Positions 1 to 9,237 of a DNA stretch of 64,000 bases are shown one piece after another. Where the stretch lies: the NCBI GenBank assembly GCA_020634515.1, contig JACKBL010000005.1, positions 124,001 through 188,000 on the forward strand. Reading direction: 5' to 3'. The notes under the pieces are model-generated. The model had not been told where the DNA came from. It ran no database searches and worked only from the letters and a program-made list of their open reading frames with translations. This DNA is from Ardenticatenales bacterium (GTDB lineage: Bacteria > Chloroflexota > Anaerolineae > Promineifilales > Promineifilaceae). Positions within the stretch are counted from its first letter, which is position 1. Each line of letters opens with the position of its first letter. A program made the position numbers and the translations under genes.

Positions 1-1
1 T

Positions 2-1381
2 TACCCTGGTTATGCATACCAGGTAGTTCGCTCCCATTTTGATCAGTTGTTATTAGATCAGGCTAGGGATCAGGGTGTCACGGTACTACAATCACACTGG
101 GTTAGGCAATTGCTTTACGATGATGGGCGTGTTTGTGGTGTAAAGGTGTGCACTAAACACGGAAAGACGCACGAACTTCATTGTCGTTTTGTCGTCGATG
201 CCAGTGGATTGGCGAAGTTTATCCCACGCCAACTAGGATTACCTCTTGAGCAAGATGGTCCCAAGCGTGTTGCACTTAGTGCCTATTACAGAAGAGCTTT
301 GCGCCCGGCCCCACCGTATAGAAATCATATTCTAAGTGAGGCCGTACAAGACGGATGGCTTTGGTTTATTCCCCTTTCAGAAGACATTACAAGCGTTGGT
401 TTTGTCAGTGATGCCGAAATTCTAACCTCCAATCCACAAGAGGTGTTGGAAGAACAGATTGCTACCGGCACACTGGTAAGAAAGATGTTGGAACCGGCGC
501 TACTAGAGAGAGATGTTACTATATTGAATTACACCAATCACATAGTATCTGCCCCTCTTTGGGGTAATGGCTATGTACTTGTAGGAGACACAGCCTTTTT
601 TGTCGATCCACTATTCTCTACGGGTGTTCATAGTGCACTTTATACAGCTAGTCTGGCATCGGCCGCTCTTGCCTCGGTTCTAACAAGCCAGGTGTCGGAA
701 GAAGAGGCATGCACCTGGTATGAGTGGAAAACGCGCAAGTACTATGGGCGCATCAACACGACAATCAATCTCTTATACAGCCTACATCCAGATGATACAC
801 CTTTCTGGCGGCGACGTAATCAGGAGCAAATAACCGAAGAAAGAGCACGCCTCATTGTCAGGGAGTTAGGCCCAGAAGGTATTTCATTTTTTGCAAACGC
901 TGTCCGTGTTGGCAACCTCTCACTACCTGAGTCTATTGCAAGACGTATATCAGAATTTACACCACAGGCTAACGGGCTTGTACCGATTATGACAAATCAG
1001 GTGGTTCAGTTAGCACCAGAAATAAGGTTTGCGACGAATTGGATGCGTTATCAGGGAAGATTGGTACCATCCTTTACCTTGATCCATACGCGCAACCGTG
1101 TGCTTCAGGTTGAATACCCTTTACACAGCTTTCGTGCTCGCTTATTGCAGGTTCTGGATGGTCAACGCGACTTGGCGGCTGGGATAGAGGCAGTTGCCCA
1201 ATCCGGGTATGTGCCAACGACAAAAGACAGGCGCGAGGCGGGTATTTTTCTGACCGCACTGGCCAAAACAGGCTTATTACAGGTAAAATCGGTCGTGCCC
1301 CGGCAAATGCTAAGCCAGGATGGTCTTTCCAATGAGGTAAGAGATTATGAAGGTCCAGTACTATACACTGAGTCGTCATAG
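2..1381 (+). CDS. FAD-dependent oxidoreductase, tryptophan-halogenase-like (5' end outside window)
   Basis: The reading frame is open from base 2 and reads GYAYQVVRSHFDQLLLDQAR before the first internal TTG at 47, so the gene starts upstream of the window and the N-terminal dinucleotide-binding motif is missing here. The visible part has the second FAD motif GYVLVGDTAFFVDPLFSTGVH (about residues 190-210), typical of the halogenase/geranylgeranyl-reductase flavoprotein superfamily. About 130 residues follow the flavoprotein domain and may form a separate C-terminal module; I do not recognise it. Substrate is unknown. Composition is AT-richer than the backbone and TGCCGGCA is absent, suggesting acquired DNA. 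Its 3' end overlaps the next gene by 35 bp, so the two are probably co-translated. Confidence 0.75.
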   Translation, partial: YPGYAYQVVRSHFDQLLLDQARDQGVTVLQSHWVRQLLYDDGRVCGVKVCTKHGKTHELHCRFVVDASGLAKFIPRQLGLPLEQDGPKRVALSAYYRRALRPAPPYRNHILSEAVQDGWLWFIPLSEDITSVGFVSDAEILTSNPQEVLEEQIATGTLVRKMLEPALLERDVTILNYTNHIVSAPLWGNGYVLVGDTAFFVDPLFSTGVHSALYTASLASAALASVLTSQVSEEEACTWYEWKTRKYYGRINTTINLLYSLHPDDTPFWRRRNQEQITEERARLIVRELGPEGISFFANAVRVGNLSLPESIARRISEFTPQANGLVPIMTNQVVQLAPEIRFATNWMRYQGRLVPSFTLIHTRNRVLQVEYPLHSFRARLLQVLDGQRDLAAGIEAVAQSGYVPTTKDRREAGIFLTALAKTGLLQVKSVVPRQMLSQDGLSNEVRDYEGPVLYTESS

Positions 1382-2678
1382 CAGGAAGACGTTAGAGCCT
1401 GATACGTTTCATCGCATGCCACATGAGCAAACAAACTGGCCTTTTAGTGCCTGGTTACTACGACCTTATTTGAACTTGACCCCTTATGAACAAGGCCCCA
1501 TACATTCGCGTGGTATAGATGCTGCTTACAGGCAGCTAACTGACATCGAAATGACGGTTTTACCACTACAATCTCATCCTTCCTGCGTTCTCCGCCAAAC
1601 AATAATAAGGGAAAACGACCTAGATCAATTCACAGTACAACATCCAAGAGAACTACCTGACCAGCTACGGACAGACCGTTGGCAGTATCTTGTTGAATGC
1701 ATAGAGGCATATCCAGATTTGTGTCCCGAGCAGCAGATTCGACTGGTCACGTTGCTTGCACGTCTAGGATTCTATCATCTTATCATAGACCTTATACCTC
1801 CCGACATTAATGACCGGATTAGTCAGGACACATATAGCGCACGTATGGCTGCCAAACGGTGTATCGCTGTCCACAAATTAACTCCTGGCAAGCAAATTTA
1901 TGTAGACATCTTAAGAGAAATTGCCCTTAGTGCGCCTGGGGATCATCACGTTCGTCTGTTAGCAGCAACAGCGCTGATCGTCTTTTTTGGCAGAAAGCGG
2001 TCTGATATCGAGGACATCAGGTATTGGGTGAAAATCGCCGAGAATGAGTATTGGTGTTTAGAGCCAGGAACAGATTGGCGTGACAGCGTCTATGCTAGTA
2101 TGTATTGGCGCGCAGTAGCCTTCGAACCCTTCAACTCTGGCGACCGGCAGGCAACAGCCGAATACCTAGATCAGGCTGAACATTATGCGTATGCTGTTTC
2201 CGCAAACAGTGAAATACAAAAGATCGTACGTGACGAGAATATTCACCCACTGCTAGAAACACGCCGAAAGGAAGCCCTCTGGCTAAGAAACCTTGATCTT
2301 GCATACGAGCGGGCTAGAGCATTGGTTGAACACGATCCCTTTGATCCGAAAGTGCACATTCAGATGGGTGACGTGTTATTGACCCGAGACGACCCCATCC
2401 AGGCGCTAAAGGCTTATCGCCAAGCTGTTTTTCTAGGAACACCCTATACACCTTTTGCCTGGTTTATGATCGGCTACTGTGAGGAGGCCTTAGGGAATTT
2501 AGAAGAAGCTTGCTATGCCTATCAAAGCGCTTTAAGGATAGATCCATGGGGAATAACCCCGGCTCAAAGATTGATCAAAGTCGCCAGGCGACTCAACCAA
2601 CCTGTTTTGGCGCAGTGGGCCGAAAATATACTAGAAACTGTGGGCATTCGCTACAAACTGACACGTAACGTAAAGTGA
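1347..2678 (+). CDS. TPR-containing protein of unknown function
   Basis: A 443-residue cytoplasmic protein without signal peptide or membrane segments. The last 110 residues or so (about 320-430) contain degenerate tetratricopeptide repeats (for example NLDLAYERARALVEHDPFD, then QALKAYRQAVFLGTPY and NLEEACYAYQSALRIDP), suited to protein binding. The rest is unrecognised. The start at 1347 lies inside the upstream flavoprotein gene but has a GAGGT ribosome site at 1334-1338; an internal ATG at 1416 is the alternative. The overlap suggests a partner of the halogenase-like enzyme, perhaps a carrier or substrate-presenting protein. That role is inference only. Confidence 0.7.
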   Translation: MKVQYYTLSRHSRKTLEPDTFHRMPHEQTNWPFSAWLLRPYLNLTPYEQGPIHSRGIDAAYRQLTDIEMTVLPLQSHPSCVLRQTIIRENDLDQFTVQHPRELPDQLRTDRWQYLVECIEAYPDLCPEQQIRLVTLLARLGFYHLIIDLIPPDINDRISQDTYSARMAAKRCIAVHKLTPGKQIYVDILREIALSAPGDHHVRLLAATALIVFFGRKRSDIEDIRYWVKIAENEYWCLEPGTDWRDSVYASMYWRAVAFEPFNSGDRQATAEYLDQAEHYAYAVSANSEIQKIVRDENIHPLLETRRKEALWLRNLDLAYERARALVEHDPFDPKVHIQMGDVLLTRDDPIQALKAYRQAVFLGTPYTPFAWFMIGYCEEALGNLEEACYAYQSALRIDPWGITPAQRLIKVARRLNQPVLAQWAENILETVGIRYKLTRNVK

Positions 2679-2679
2679 A

Positions 2680-2707
2680 CCCCATTACCCTTTTCCTGGC
2701 AATGGGG
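2680..2707 (+). terminator. possible hairpin after the TPR gene
   Basis: CCCCATT (2680-2686) pairs with AATGGGG (2701-2707) directly after the stop codon. There is no T-run, so it is a weak terminator candidate. Confidence 0.3.
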
Positions 2708-3110
2708 GCGCGATTACCCGATTATTTTCTCAATGTCCAAACGCCCTGGGTAACCTGAAGGGCGACTTGACGATGCCGCAATCTCTCGCGCGTCTCCATG
2801 TCCACCTTATCTCCATAAGTTAACATAAACCTTGTTTCAATTTGTCTGTCTGCTCGCCCCAAATGTAGCGGAGTTTTCTGTTTGACGTTTCAATTCGTGC
2901 GTGCCAGTTGCGAACCCCATATACCTTTTGCGCGTATGGTAGCCGTCGTCTGGTGATCATGCTGGTGTTCTTCACCTTTCATGCTATTCGCCTTGTGACT
3001 GACCTGGACTTACCTTTCCTGCTCTTTGCGATCACGGGATTCCTATTCAATGCTCTATTCTCGGCGTTTGTCTGGATTTGGGCGCGCAAGCGTTCAAGTC
3101 AAGGGCCACG
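2708..3110. other. intergenic, no supported gene
   Basis: An open frame at 2908-3228 (+) has two hydrophobic stretches and runs into the decayed membrane-protein remnant at 3111-3330. It may be the rotted 5' part of that gene, but it cannot be supported as a working gene. Confidence 0.4.
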
Positions 3111-3330
3111 ACGCCGACGAGCGGCAGATTTGATTTTAGGAGATGGCATAAGCTTTTTCTCGGCTGCCTGGCAATCCTGTGGATTGGTTGGGGCGCCTGG
3201 CTTTGCCCTGTACCCGGAAATCGTTTAGAAACTTGGCAACCAATCGTTTATTGCCGATCAGTCTTTTACCGTTCATGCCTTTCTTGTTCTTGGCTTCGTC
3301 TTCTTCCTGCTTGCCATGCAAATCGAATAA
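3111..3330 (+). pseudogene. decayed membrane-protein C-terminus, copy 1
   Basis: Translation gives GRFDFRRWHKLFLGCLAILW in one frame, then after a shift ALYPEIV, a stop, and GNQSFIADQSFTVHAFLVLG continuing to a stop at 3330. The same sequence recurs at 4294-4512. Differences between copies on the plus strand are conservative at protein level (S/A, T/A, I/V, E/D, F/L), and both copies end in a stop at the same place, so the ancestor was a plus-strand coding sequence for a membrane protein. Frameshift and internal stop show decay. The family is not recognised. Confidence 0.5.
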
Positions 3331-3578
3331 ACAGTAATTTGCCTGAGCCCAATTCTGGGTCGGTGATCCATGGATGCGGTAAATCTGTGTCAAGAAACTG
3401 TCAAGAGAGAAACCTGGCCAGATAATTCATGATTGGCGCCAATTCTGGCGATGGTTACTAAACACTCACGGTGTCTTGACTGCTAGAGATCGCTACAATG
3501 GGATGGGCTGCGTATTCAGCAGCACGTTCGACGCAATCATGACGCTCGCGCAAAAGGGTGTGTTGTTTACAGCAAAAT

Positions 3579-3596
3579 AAGGAGAACACGACAATG
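3579..3596 (+). promoter_or_regulatory. strong RBS and ATG out of frame with the DUF4386 ORF
   Basis: AAGGAG (3579-3584) lies 9 nt before an ATG at 3594, but that frame stops after 12 codons (MKELSHIEQSSC). The main DUF4386 frame is one shift away. Confidence 0.6.
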
Positions 3597-3628
3597 AAGG
3601 AATTATCCCACATAGAACAGTCGTCCTG

Positions 3629-4249
3629 TTGAGGATACTGTATCCGGTTTGGGCAGTTGTGGGTATGTTTGGATTGTTGTATGTAAATTCCCAGCTCGTT
3701 GTATCGGATGACGCTGTGGCTACTGCCAACAATCTTGTGTCGAACGAATTGCTCTTTCGTGCCGGCATTGTCAGTAACCTGATCACGCAACTTCTCTTTA
3801 TCGTCATTCCTCTCTTTCTGTTCAGGCTGTTCGAGGAAGTGGACAGAATCCAGGCGCTGTTGATGGTAATCCTGGCTCTGGTCAGCGTTCCCATCGCCAT
3901 GCTCAATGAACTGATGAACGTGGCGGCGCTGTTGACGACCAGCGATCCAGGTCAAATGCAGTTATTTGTTGATCTGAATGCACAGGGAGTTGCTATCGCC
4001 TCGATATTCTGGGGCTTGTGGCTTTTCCCGCTTGGAATATTGATTATTAGGTCAGGATATTTTCCCAAAATTGTGGGTTGGACGGTGATCATAGCCGGAA
4101 TTGGCTATACGCTCGATTCCTTTCTGAAACTACTTGTACCGGAATTTGCGGCCCTCTCAGTGATATTTCAGGTTATGACCATTGGGGAGATCGTTTTCTT
4201 GCTTTGGCTAACAATCAAAGGTGCAAGGTTGCCCCGCGAGAACCAGTAA
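3629..4249 (+). CDS. DUF4386 family membrane protein, probable 5' frameshift
   Basis: About 206 residues with roughly six hydrophobic segments and the DUF4386 pattern: a first helix (RILYPVWAVVGMFGLLYV), a long middle loop, and paired C-terminal helices including FPKIVGWTVIIAGIGYTLDS. Function of DUF4386 is unknown. The open frame has only a TTG at 3629 and no ribosome site there. A strong RBS and ATG at 3579-3596 serve a frame that ends at TGA near 3630. Joining that start to the main frame by a one-base shift near 3620 would give the usual family N-terminus, so this is either a real frameshift or a sequencing error. The gene lies between two decayed copies of another membrane-protein tail. 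Confidence 0.65.
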   Translation: MRILYPVWAVVGMFGLLYVNSQLVVSDDAVATANNLVSNELLFRAGIVSNLITQLLFIVIPLFLFRLFEEVDRIQALLMVILALVSVPIAMLNELMNVAALLTTSDPGQMQLFVDLNAQGVAIASIFWGLWLFPLGILIIRSGYFPKIVGWTVIIAGIGYTLDSFLKLLVPEFAALSVIFQVMTIGEIVFLLWLTIKGARLPRENQ

Positions 4250-4293
4250 GAAGCTACCCTCGCCGGTGGTCTGGGTGTTGCCATGCGCCAAAA

Positions 4294-4512
4294 CGCTGCC
4301 GCGTGGCAGATTTGATGTTGAGGGCTGGTATAAACGATTTCTCAGCCGTCTGGTAATCCTGTGGCCTTGCTGATGCACATGGCTATGCGCTGTACCCGGA
4401 AGTCGCGCAGGAACCTGGCAACCGATCCTTTATTGCCGGGCAGGCTTTTGCCGTTCATATCTTTTTCGTTCTTGCCTTGGTCTTCCTGCTGCTCGGCATG
4501 CAAGTGGATTAG
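4294..4512 (+). pseudogene. decayed membrane-protein C-terminus, copy 2
   Basis: Second copy of the remnant at 3111-3330: GRFDVEGWYKRFLSRLVILW in one frame, a break, then ALYPEVAQEPGNRSFIAGQA and a hydrophobic tail ending MQVD and a stop at 4512. Its first half is broken by a stop and frame changes. The stretch 4620-4800 holds a further open plus-strand frame (FVEQHRRLLADFQRQFRAYY) that I cannot assign. Confidence 0.5.
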
Positions 4513-4805
4513 AGCCAGAACGCCGTCATAGATGAGCCAGACGATAAACACAACCAGGTATTGTGAGCCATCCAATGATCCGTTAGCGACTGACGACGCC
4601 CCGTAAATCCGCTTCCTCACCCGTGACCATTGCCTTTGTTGGGCGCATGAGGGGCGGCATTTAGAAGCTGATACCCTTTGTCGAACAGCACCGGCGCCTG
4701 TTGGCTGACTTTCAGCGCCAGTTCCGGGCCTACTACTGCTTCAAAGGAAGGAATCCAGTCATTGACCATAGGGGGGCAGACTCTATCTTTTTACCCTTTG
4801 CGGCG

Positions 4806-5240
4806 TCAGGAATCGCCGTCCAATGATCTGGCGCGCAGGACCTGTTCACGCAGCCTTTCGTTTTCCGCGACCAGATCGTCTATGAGTTGCTCTTTCGCGC
4901 TTCCAGGTTCATCTCTGAGCCGGCTCCAACGTTCGTCTTTAACCGGCAGGTCGTTCAGGATCTCCGCCGGGGTTCGCTGCCAGAAGAGGCTGCCTTGCCA
5001 CACGTTCACTTTACATCGTGTTTCATGTTTGCGCCCAAGTGCGTCCGTGAACTTCACGTTGTAGTGCTGGTTATCCCGATCATAGCCAACGAACTGGAAT
5101 GAGATCGCAACCGGCTCGCCGCCGACCTGCCGGATCTCTGTTTCGATGCGCTTTTTGTTCCTCTGATCACGAATGGACATAAAAACCACAATCGCAATCA
5201 CAACCAGCAGAAGTAGTCCGACACCAACCAGGGGTTCCAT
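4806..5240 (-). CDS. small membrane-anchored protein with C-terminal coiled coil
   Basis: 144 residues. Residues 4-24 form a single hydrophobic anchor (VGVGLLLLVVIAIVVFMSIR), followed by a charged region, a beta-rich middle with conserved-looking aromatics, and a C-terminal heptad-like helix (KEQLIDDLVAENERLREQVL). A clear GGAGG ribosome site precedes the ATG at 5240. No family recognised. The single anchor with no cleavage motif suggests an inner-membrane protein with a cytoplasmic domain. Confidence 0.7.
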   Translation of the reverse strand: MEPLVGVGLLLLVVIAIVVFMSIRDQRNKKRIETEIRQVGGEPVAISFQFVGYDRDNQHYNVKFTDALGRKHETRCKVNVWQGSLFWQRTPAEILNDLPVKDERWSRLRDEPGSAKEQLIDDLVAENERLREQVLRARSLDGDS

Positions 5241-5696
5241 GCTATTCCTCCGATCGCCCGACGGATGCGGGCGTTTGATTGATGTGAAGGTGATCTGGCT
5301 CGCCTATATCTAACAATACGGCAGTAGGTCTCCGCAGGTTGCGCCTTCCAGATGGCGTCATCGGTTGTATATGTCGCTTCACAATGGTGTGGCGTTTGTC
5401 TGTTTATCGATTTCAACCCGCCGACACCTTTACGTGGTACGGCGCGTTCGCGGTAAAAAATCGAGAGCGTTAGCCACGCAAACGTCCGATTGCCGCGGCC
5501 ACATCCTGTTGACCGATACGCTTCTGCTCTCAACGCAGGTTGTGGGCAAGGAGATAGTGACAAACATCATGCCCGTTAAGACCTGGTATATTTAATGGGC
5601 GTTATTGGACACCATCCTGGTGGCGACCGTACGCTGGCCTTTCCCGCCCCCCGCGGTGGTTGTGCTGTAGAAAAAGGGGAGAAACCCGATAGATCC
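5241..5696. other. intergenic, nothing recognised
   Basis: Short open frames on both strands (5365-5595 plus; 5198-5563 minus) show no domain or ribosome site. I see no RNA gene or repeat. Confidence 0.4.
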
Positions 5697-6920
5697 TCAG
5701 GCTGGTTTTTGTTCCACTTCCGCTAGAATCAGGCGAATATTCTCATCAGAAAAGAAATGGTCGGGGTGAACGGTGCCGGCATCAATACCCAGAAAATGGT
5801 TCCGCTGCTGTGGGTTGTTGGCCATTGCTTCAAATATGCGTTTCATACGACCGGTGGGCAGTTCCAACTTCGCAACCTCCAGCGTCCGCCTGTAAATCGG
5901 CAACAGATACGCATCACGCTTTTGGTGATATGCCGCCAGCGCAGTGTCCATACAGCTTTCACCAGACAATCCGGTTATCAACGCGTCGGCCAGAAACTCG
6001 GCATCGTAAAAAGTGTTGCCGATGCCTTGCGCTGTAACGGAGTCCTTATGGCTGCCGGCATCACCTACCAGCGCCCACCCGTCTCCCCACGGTTTGCGGA
6101 AGAAGTTTGGTTGATACGGTGTTCCCTTGAATGGTTCCAGGCGCGTGCCGGCTGATAATCTTTCCACTGCGCCGGGTATTGCTTCCCACGCCTGCAAGAA
6201 GCTATGCGCGATGTTTTTGCGAAATGCCCCAAATTGATCCAGGCGTTGTTGCACCACCACAATAGTGGCCCGATCATTGGTCGGAATCATCGCCATGGCG
6301 CAGCCGTCGCGCACGTAGAGGTGCGCGTGCTCAATATCGATATTGTCCCAGTAGGAGTAGAAAGAGAAAGTCAGGCTGGGCACTGTGGAATATGCGTCCG
6401 CGTTAACCAGTCTGGCTACCGTTGACCGCATACCATCGGCGCCGATAACCAGGGACGCCTTCTCAACCACAGGTGATTTTGAGTGGCCCCGGTTGAGGAT
6501 GCCGGCAACTTTGCCGTTATCGGTAATGAGTTCTTGCACCGGAAACCCACCTCGCCATTCTACCCCCGCTTCGATGGCGGCTTCCAACAGAACCGCATCC
6601 AGGACTGTTCGTCTACAACAAATCGTATCCGCGACGTCGCCGGCAGCCGGAGGCGCACCCGTAAATGAAAAATCCCCAAAATCCATTGAAATGTGTCTAT
6701 ATGGCTGGCATCCCCTGGGCAAGAGCCTGGACAATAACCCCCATTTTTCCAGACAGGCAAGACCGGACAATTGAACCGTATGTGTTGATAGGATATCGTT
6801 GGGTAGTCTGGCGCGATCGACCAGTAATACCCTTACTCCTGCGCGTGCCAACAAAAGGGCAATCGACGCTCCCGCGCAACGCGCGCCGACCACAATGACG
6901 TCGTATTTTTTACTGCTCAT
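5697..6920 (-). CDS. FAD-dependent monooxygenase/oxidoreductase
   Basis: 407 residues. An N-terminal Rossmann motif DVIVVGARCAGASIALLLAR (about residues 7-26) and the second FAD motif GWALVGDAGSHKDSVTAQGI (about 280-300) place it in the PHBH-like/geranylgeranyl-reductase flavoprotein group; length is typical. It should bind FAD and use NAD(P)H, but the substrate is not readable. It is the last gene of a minus-strand run with a P-loop protein, an MFS exporter, an aminotransferase and a sugar dehydrogenase, which points to tailoring or detoxification of a small molecule. Spacing to the upstream gene is 44 bp. Confidence 0.8.
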   Translation of the reverse strand: MSSKKYDVIVVGARCAGASIALLLARAGVRVLLVDRARLPNDILSTHTVQLSGLACLEKWGLLSRLLPRGCQPYRHISMDFGDFSFTGAPPAAGDVADTICCRRTVLDAVLLEAAIEAGVEWRGGFPVQELITDNGKVAGILNRGHSKSPVVEKASLVIGADGMRSTVARLVNADAYSTVPSLTFSFYSYWDNIDIEHAHLYVRDGCAMAMIPTNDRATIVVVQQRLDQFGAFRKNIAHSFLQAWEAIPGAVERLSAGTRLEPFKGTPYQPNFFRKPWGDGWALVGDAGSHKDSVTAQGIGNTFYDAEFLADALITGLSGESCMDTALAAYHQKRDAYLLPIYRRTLEVAKLELPTGRMKRIFEAMANNPQQRNHFLGIDAGTVHPDHFFSDENIRLILAEVEQKPA

Positions 6921-6964
6921 TTTTCACCGTACGGAAACCACAGGATGCCCGGCCCATTCTAACC

Positions 6965-7639
6965 TCACACCAGATTCGGGAATCGTTCTGAAATGACCTG
7001 CCGGGCAATTTCGAGTCTTTGATCAAAACTCCCGCTGATTCGAACAAAAGGGATGTCAAGCAGCTTCAACAACTCATCCGTTTTTGCATCCAATGCTTTT
7101 TGGAATGCTTGAGATGAATCTCGTATACCGTCGTCATAGAGGGGAAATTCTATAGGTAAATAGAAAATGAGATGGTAATGGTTGCGTATAATGCAGGCCG
7201 TTGCGTTCCCAATGGCGTTTACCAGCAACCTGTCTTGTTCGTTGTGACTGCGTTCTGCGTAAAGTTCGCTATGTGTTAACACGTCAAAGAGTGTACGATC
7301 CGCCACATAAGCCATCTGGCTGAATTCCAGGTCAAACTGCGAAAACCACATCGCTACCTGCGATAACAGTGTGGTCTCCAGACCGAGGGGAAATCCCAAT
7401 TCCTGGACAGTCCTGGCCATTTCATCAATGATCGGTAGGCCGAGTTCGGACGCCAATGCCCTGGTAAATGTTGTTTTTCCTACGCCCTGGGCACCGGTTA
7501 CGCCAATGCGCAATGTCGAGCCGTCTAGCGCAAGCCGCCTTTCGCGCCAGCGTGTCCTTGTGAATGGTGTGTGTGAATCAATACTGTTTGCCGGCGCCTG
7601 GTCGACCGGCTCTCTGCCGGCATACTCTTCTGATCGCAT
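6965..7639 (-). CDS. P-loop ATPase/kinase, AAA_28 (NadR-like)
   Basis: 224 residues. Walker A is GAQGVGKTT at about residues 49-57 after a 40-residue charged leader. It is followed by IIDEMARTVQELGF and a helical region with VADRTLFDVLTHSE, the arrangement seen in AAA_28 proteins and the ribosylnicotinamide-kinase domain of NadR. The likely role is nucleoside or small-molecule phosphorylation; the substrate is unknown. In context next to an MFS exporter and amino-sugar-type enzymes it could modify the same compound, which is inference. An internal start near the Walker motif is possible because the leader is not conserved-looking. Confidence 0.7.
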   Translation of the reverse strand: MRSEEYAGREPVDQAPANSIDSHTPFTRTRWRERRLALDGSTLRIGVTGAQGVGKTTFTRALASELGLPIIDEMARTVQELGFPLGLETTLLSQVAMWFSQFDLEFSQMAYVADRTLFDVLTHSELYAERSHNEQDRLLVNAIGNATACIIRNHYHLIFYLPIEFPLYDDGIRDSSQAFQKALDAKTDELLKLLDIPFVRISGSFDQRLEIARQVISERFPNLV

Positions 7640-7721
7640 AGGATTATCTCACTTCCCCAAAAAGAAACTGCCGCGCATCTACGCCACCCATGTCATCGTA
7701 TCAGCCCGACAGAACATCCTA

Positions 7722-8948
7722 TCATTGGCTCCCCGAATGGATCTCCTGATAACCACGTGGTTTTGCCGTTACCACGCGCGTTACAATCAAGAATCCGCTC
7801 GCGCACAAAATGGCTGGAACAAGGAACGAACTTCTCACACCATACCGTTCGGCAACAACACCACTCAACACGCTTCCCAGAACAACCGCCACCAACTTGG
7901 CGCTGAAATAAGATGACGTCGCCAATCCCGCCTCGCCGTGACCCAATATTTGCGCGTGACCAATGCCTACGCCGATGACACTGGCCACCACAAAGGCGTA
8001 CAAACCTTGCAGCAAATAGACATGCCAGATGGCTGTTGCATAAGCCAGGCACAGATAGTAAACAAAGCCGGCCACAGCGCCGGAAAGAACGACTTTCCCA
8101 GAGCCAAATCGGTCTGCCAGCACCCCTGCCAGGGGCATAAACAGGACCTGGAGTAGTGGAGAAATGGAAAATGCGGCTCCCAGTACATTGGGCGTAGCTT
8201 GCAGATTCTCTTCCAGAAAAATGGGTAAGAAGGCGACGCGCAAGACATCCCCACTTAGCAAGAATATGACCGCAATGCTGAATATAAGCAGTGGTGTCTG
8301 TTCGCGGCGAAACAATTGGCGTACATTTTGCAAAGCAGTGTTCTGATTTAGCGTTGAGCGGATGCTGGGTAAAAGCAGAATGCTCATCGCCGCACACAAA
8401 AAGTAGAGGGTGGTGGAAACCCGGAAAATATCTCTGGCATCGAGATGCAAAAGCAGGAATCCCCCCACAGCGGGTCCGGCTACCCATCCCATCGAGTACG
8501 CCATACGCAAGACGCTTGTGGTGGACGACACTGTTTGATGATCTACTGATTCATCCGCCACGTCCTTGGCCAGCGCGAATAATTGCGAATTGCCTATCTC
8601 TAGAGCAGAGAAGAATAAGATGCCTATGAGGCGCATTTGCATAAAGACGTTTGTTGAAGCCAATAAGGCGTATCCCAATCCCAACCAGATAAACCCCCCG
8701 AAAATCAACACGCGGCGGGATGAGAGGGAGTCAGAAAGCTTGCCAACCAGCAGGACGACAAAGACGCCGGCCAAAGCATTCAGAGCGAAATAGGAAGTCA
8801 CGTCGAGCTTGGACGCGCCCAAAATGTCTGTCGCAAAAAGAGCCAGAACGGGAACGACTACAGAGGAGGCAATGGCGCTAAAAAATAGGAGGATAAATAT
8901 CCACCGATAGGCAGATACAGAGACGATACGTTTTGCAATCAGCAACAT
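7722..8948 (-). CDS. MFS transporter
   Basis: 408 residues with about 12 hydrophobic segments in two halves joined by a charged loop near residue 190-210. The conserved GKLSDSLSSRRVLIFGG motif between TM2 and TM3 (about residues 69-85) is the MFS signature A equivalent, repeated in the second half as GVLADRFGSGKVVLSG. This is a drug-exporter-like MFS of the inner membrane driven by proton exchange. It lies in the middle of a run with biosynthesis-like genes, so export of or resistance to the local product is plausible. Confidence 0.85.
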   Translation of the reverse strand: MLLIAKRIVSVSAYRWIFILLFFSAIASSVVVPVLALFATDILGASKLDVTSYFALNALAGVFVVLLVGKLSDSLSSRRVLIFGGFIWLGLGYALLASTNVFMQMRLIGILFFSALEIGNSQLFALAKDVADESVDHQTVSSTTSVLRMAYSMGWVAGPAVGGFLLLHLDARDIFRVSTTLYFLCAAMSILLLPSIRSTLNQNTALQNVRQLFRREQTPLLIFSIAVIFLLSGDVLRVAFLPIFLEENLQATPNVLGAAFSISPLLQVLFMPLAGVLADRFGSGKVVLSGAVAGFVYYLCLAYATAIWHVYLLQGLYAFVVASVIGVGIGHAQILGHGEAGLATSSYFSAKLVAVVLGSVLSGVVAERYGVRSSFLVPAILCASGFLIVTRVVTAKPRGYQEIHSGSQ

Positions 8949-9035
8949 AATATTCCTGAAGTGTGACTTTTCTGGTGCGACGCGCTTTTCTACGATGTTA
9001 TGTAATCATCCCCAGATTACTTTTCCTTTTGGAAT

Positions 9036-9105
9036 GGAGGCTTCAGCCGGCAATGTTGCCGGCCGAAGCCTCCACTCCGGGAACTTATTTATGGATGGTT
9101 ACTTG
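9036..9105 (+). repeat. dispersed hairpin repeat family A, copy 1
   Basis: A near-perfect 18-bp stem (9036-9073) built on GGAGGCTTC and GAAGCCTCC arms around a GCCGGCAA/TTGCCGGC core is followed by the tail ACTCCGGGAACTTAT and ATGGATGGTTAC. The same element occurs reversed at 12596-12663 and in degenerate form at 14886-14960. Confidence 0.75.
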
Positions 9106-9237
9106 GCAAAGCAAATGGCGTCTGTGCGCGCGTCGCGCCTCCGGAAGCTGAATAGTTGTCCGGAAGTTCTTAGCCGGTCATCGGGAGGACGGCGCAGCGC
9201 ATGGTTGCATGGCGCGATGAGGAGCGGACAACCGCTT

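Noticed and set aside
5198..5595. ORFs on both strands in the gap before the FAD oxidoreductase
   Set aside because: No motif, start context or strand preference.
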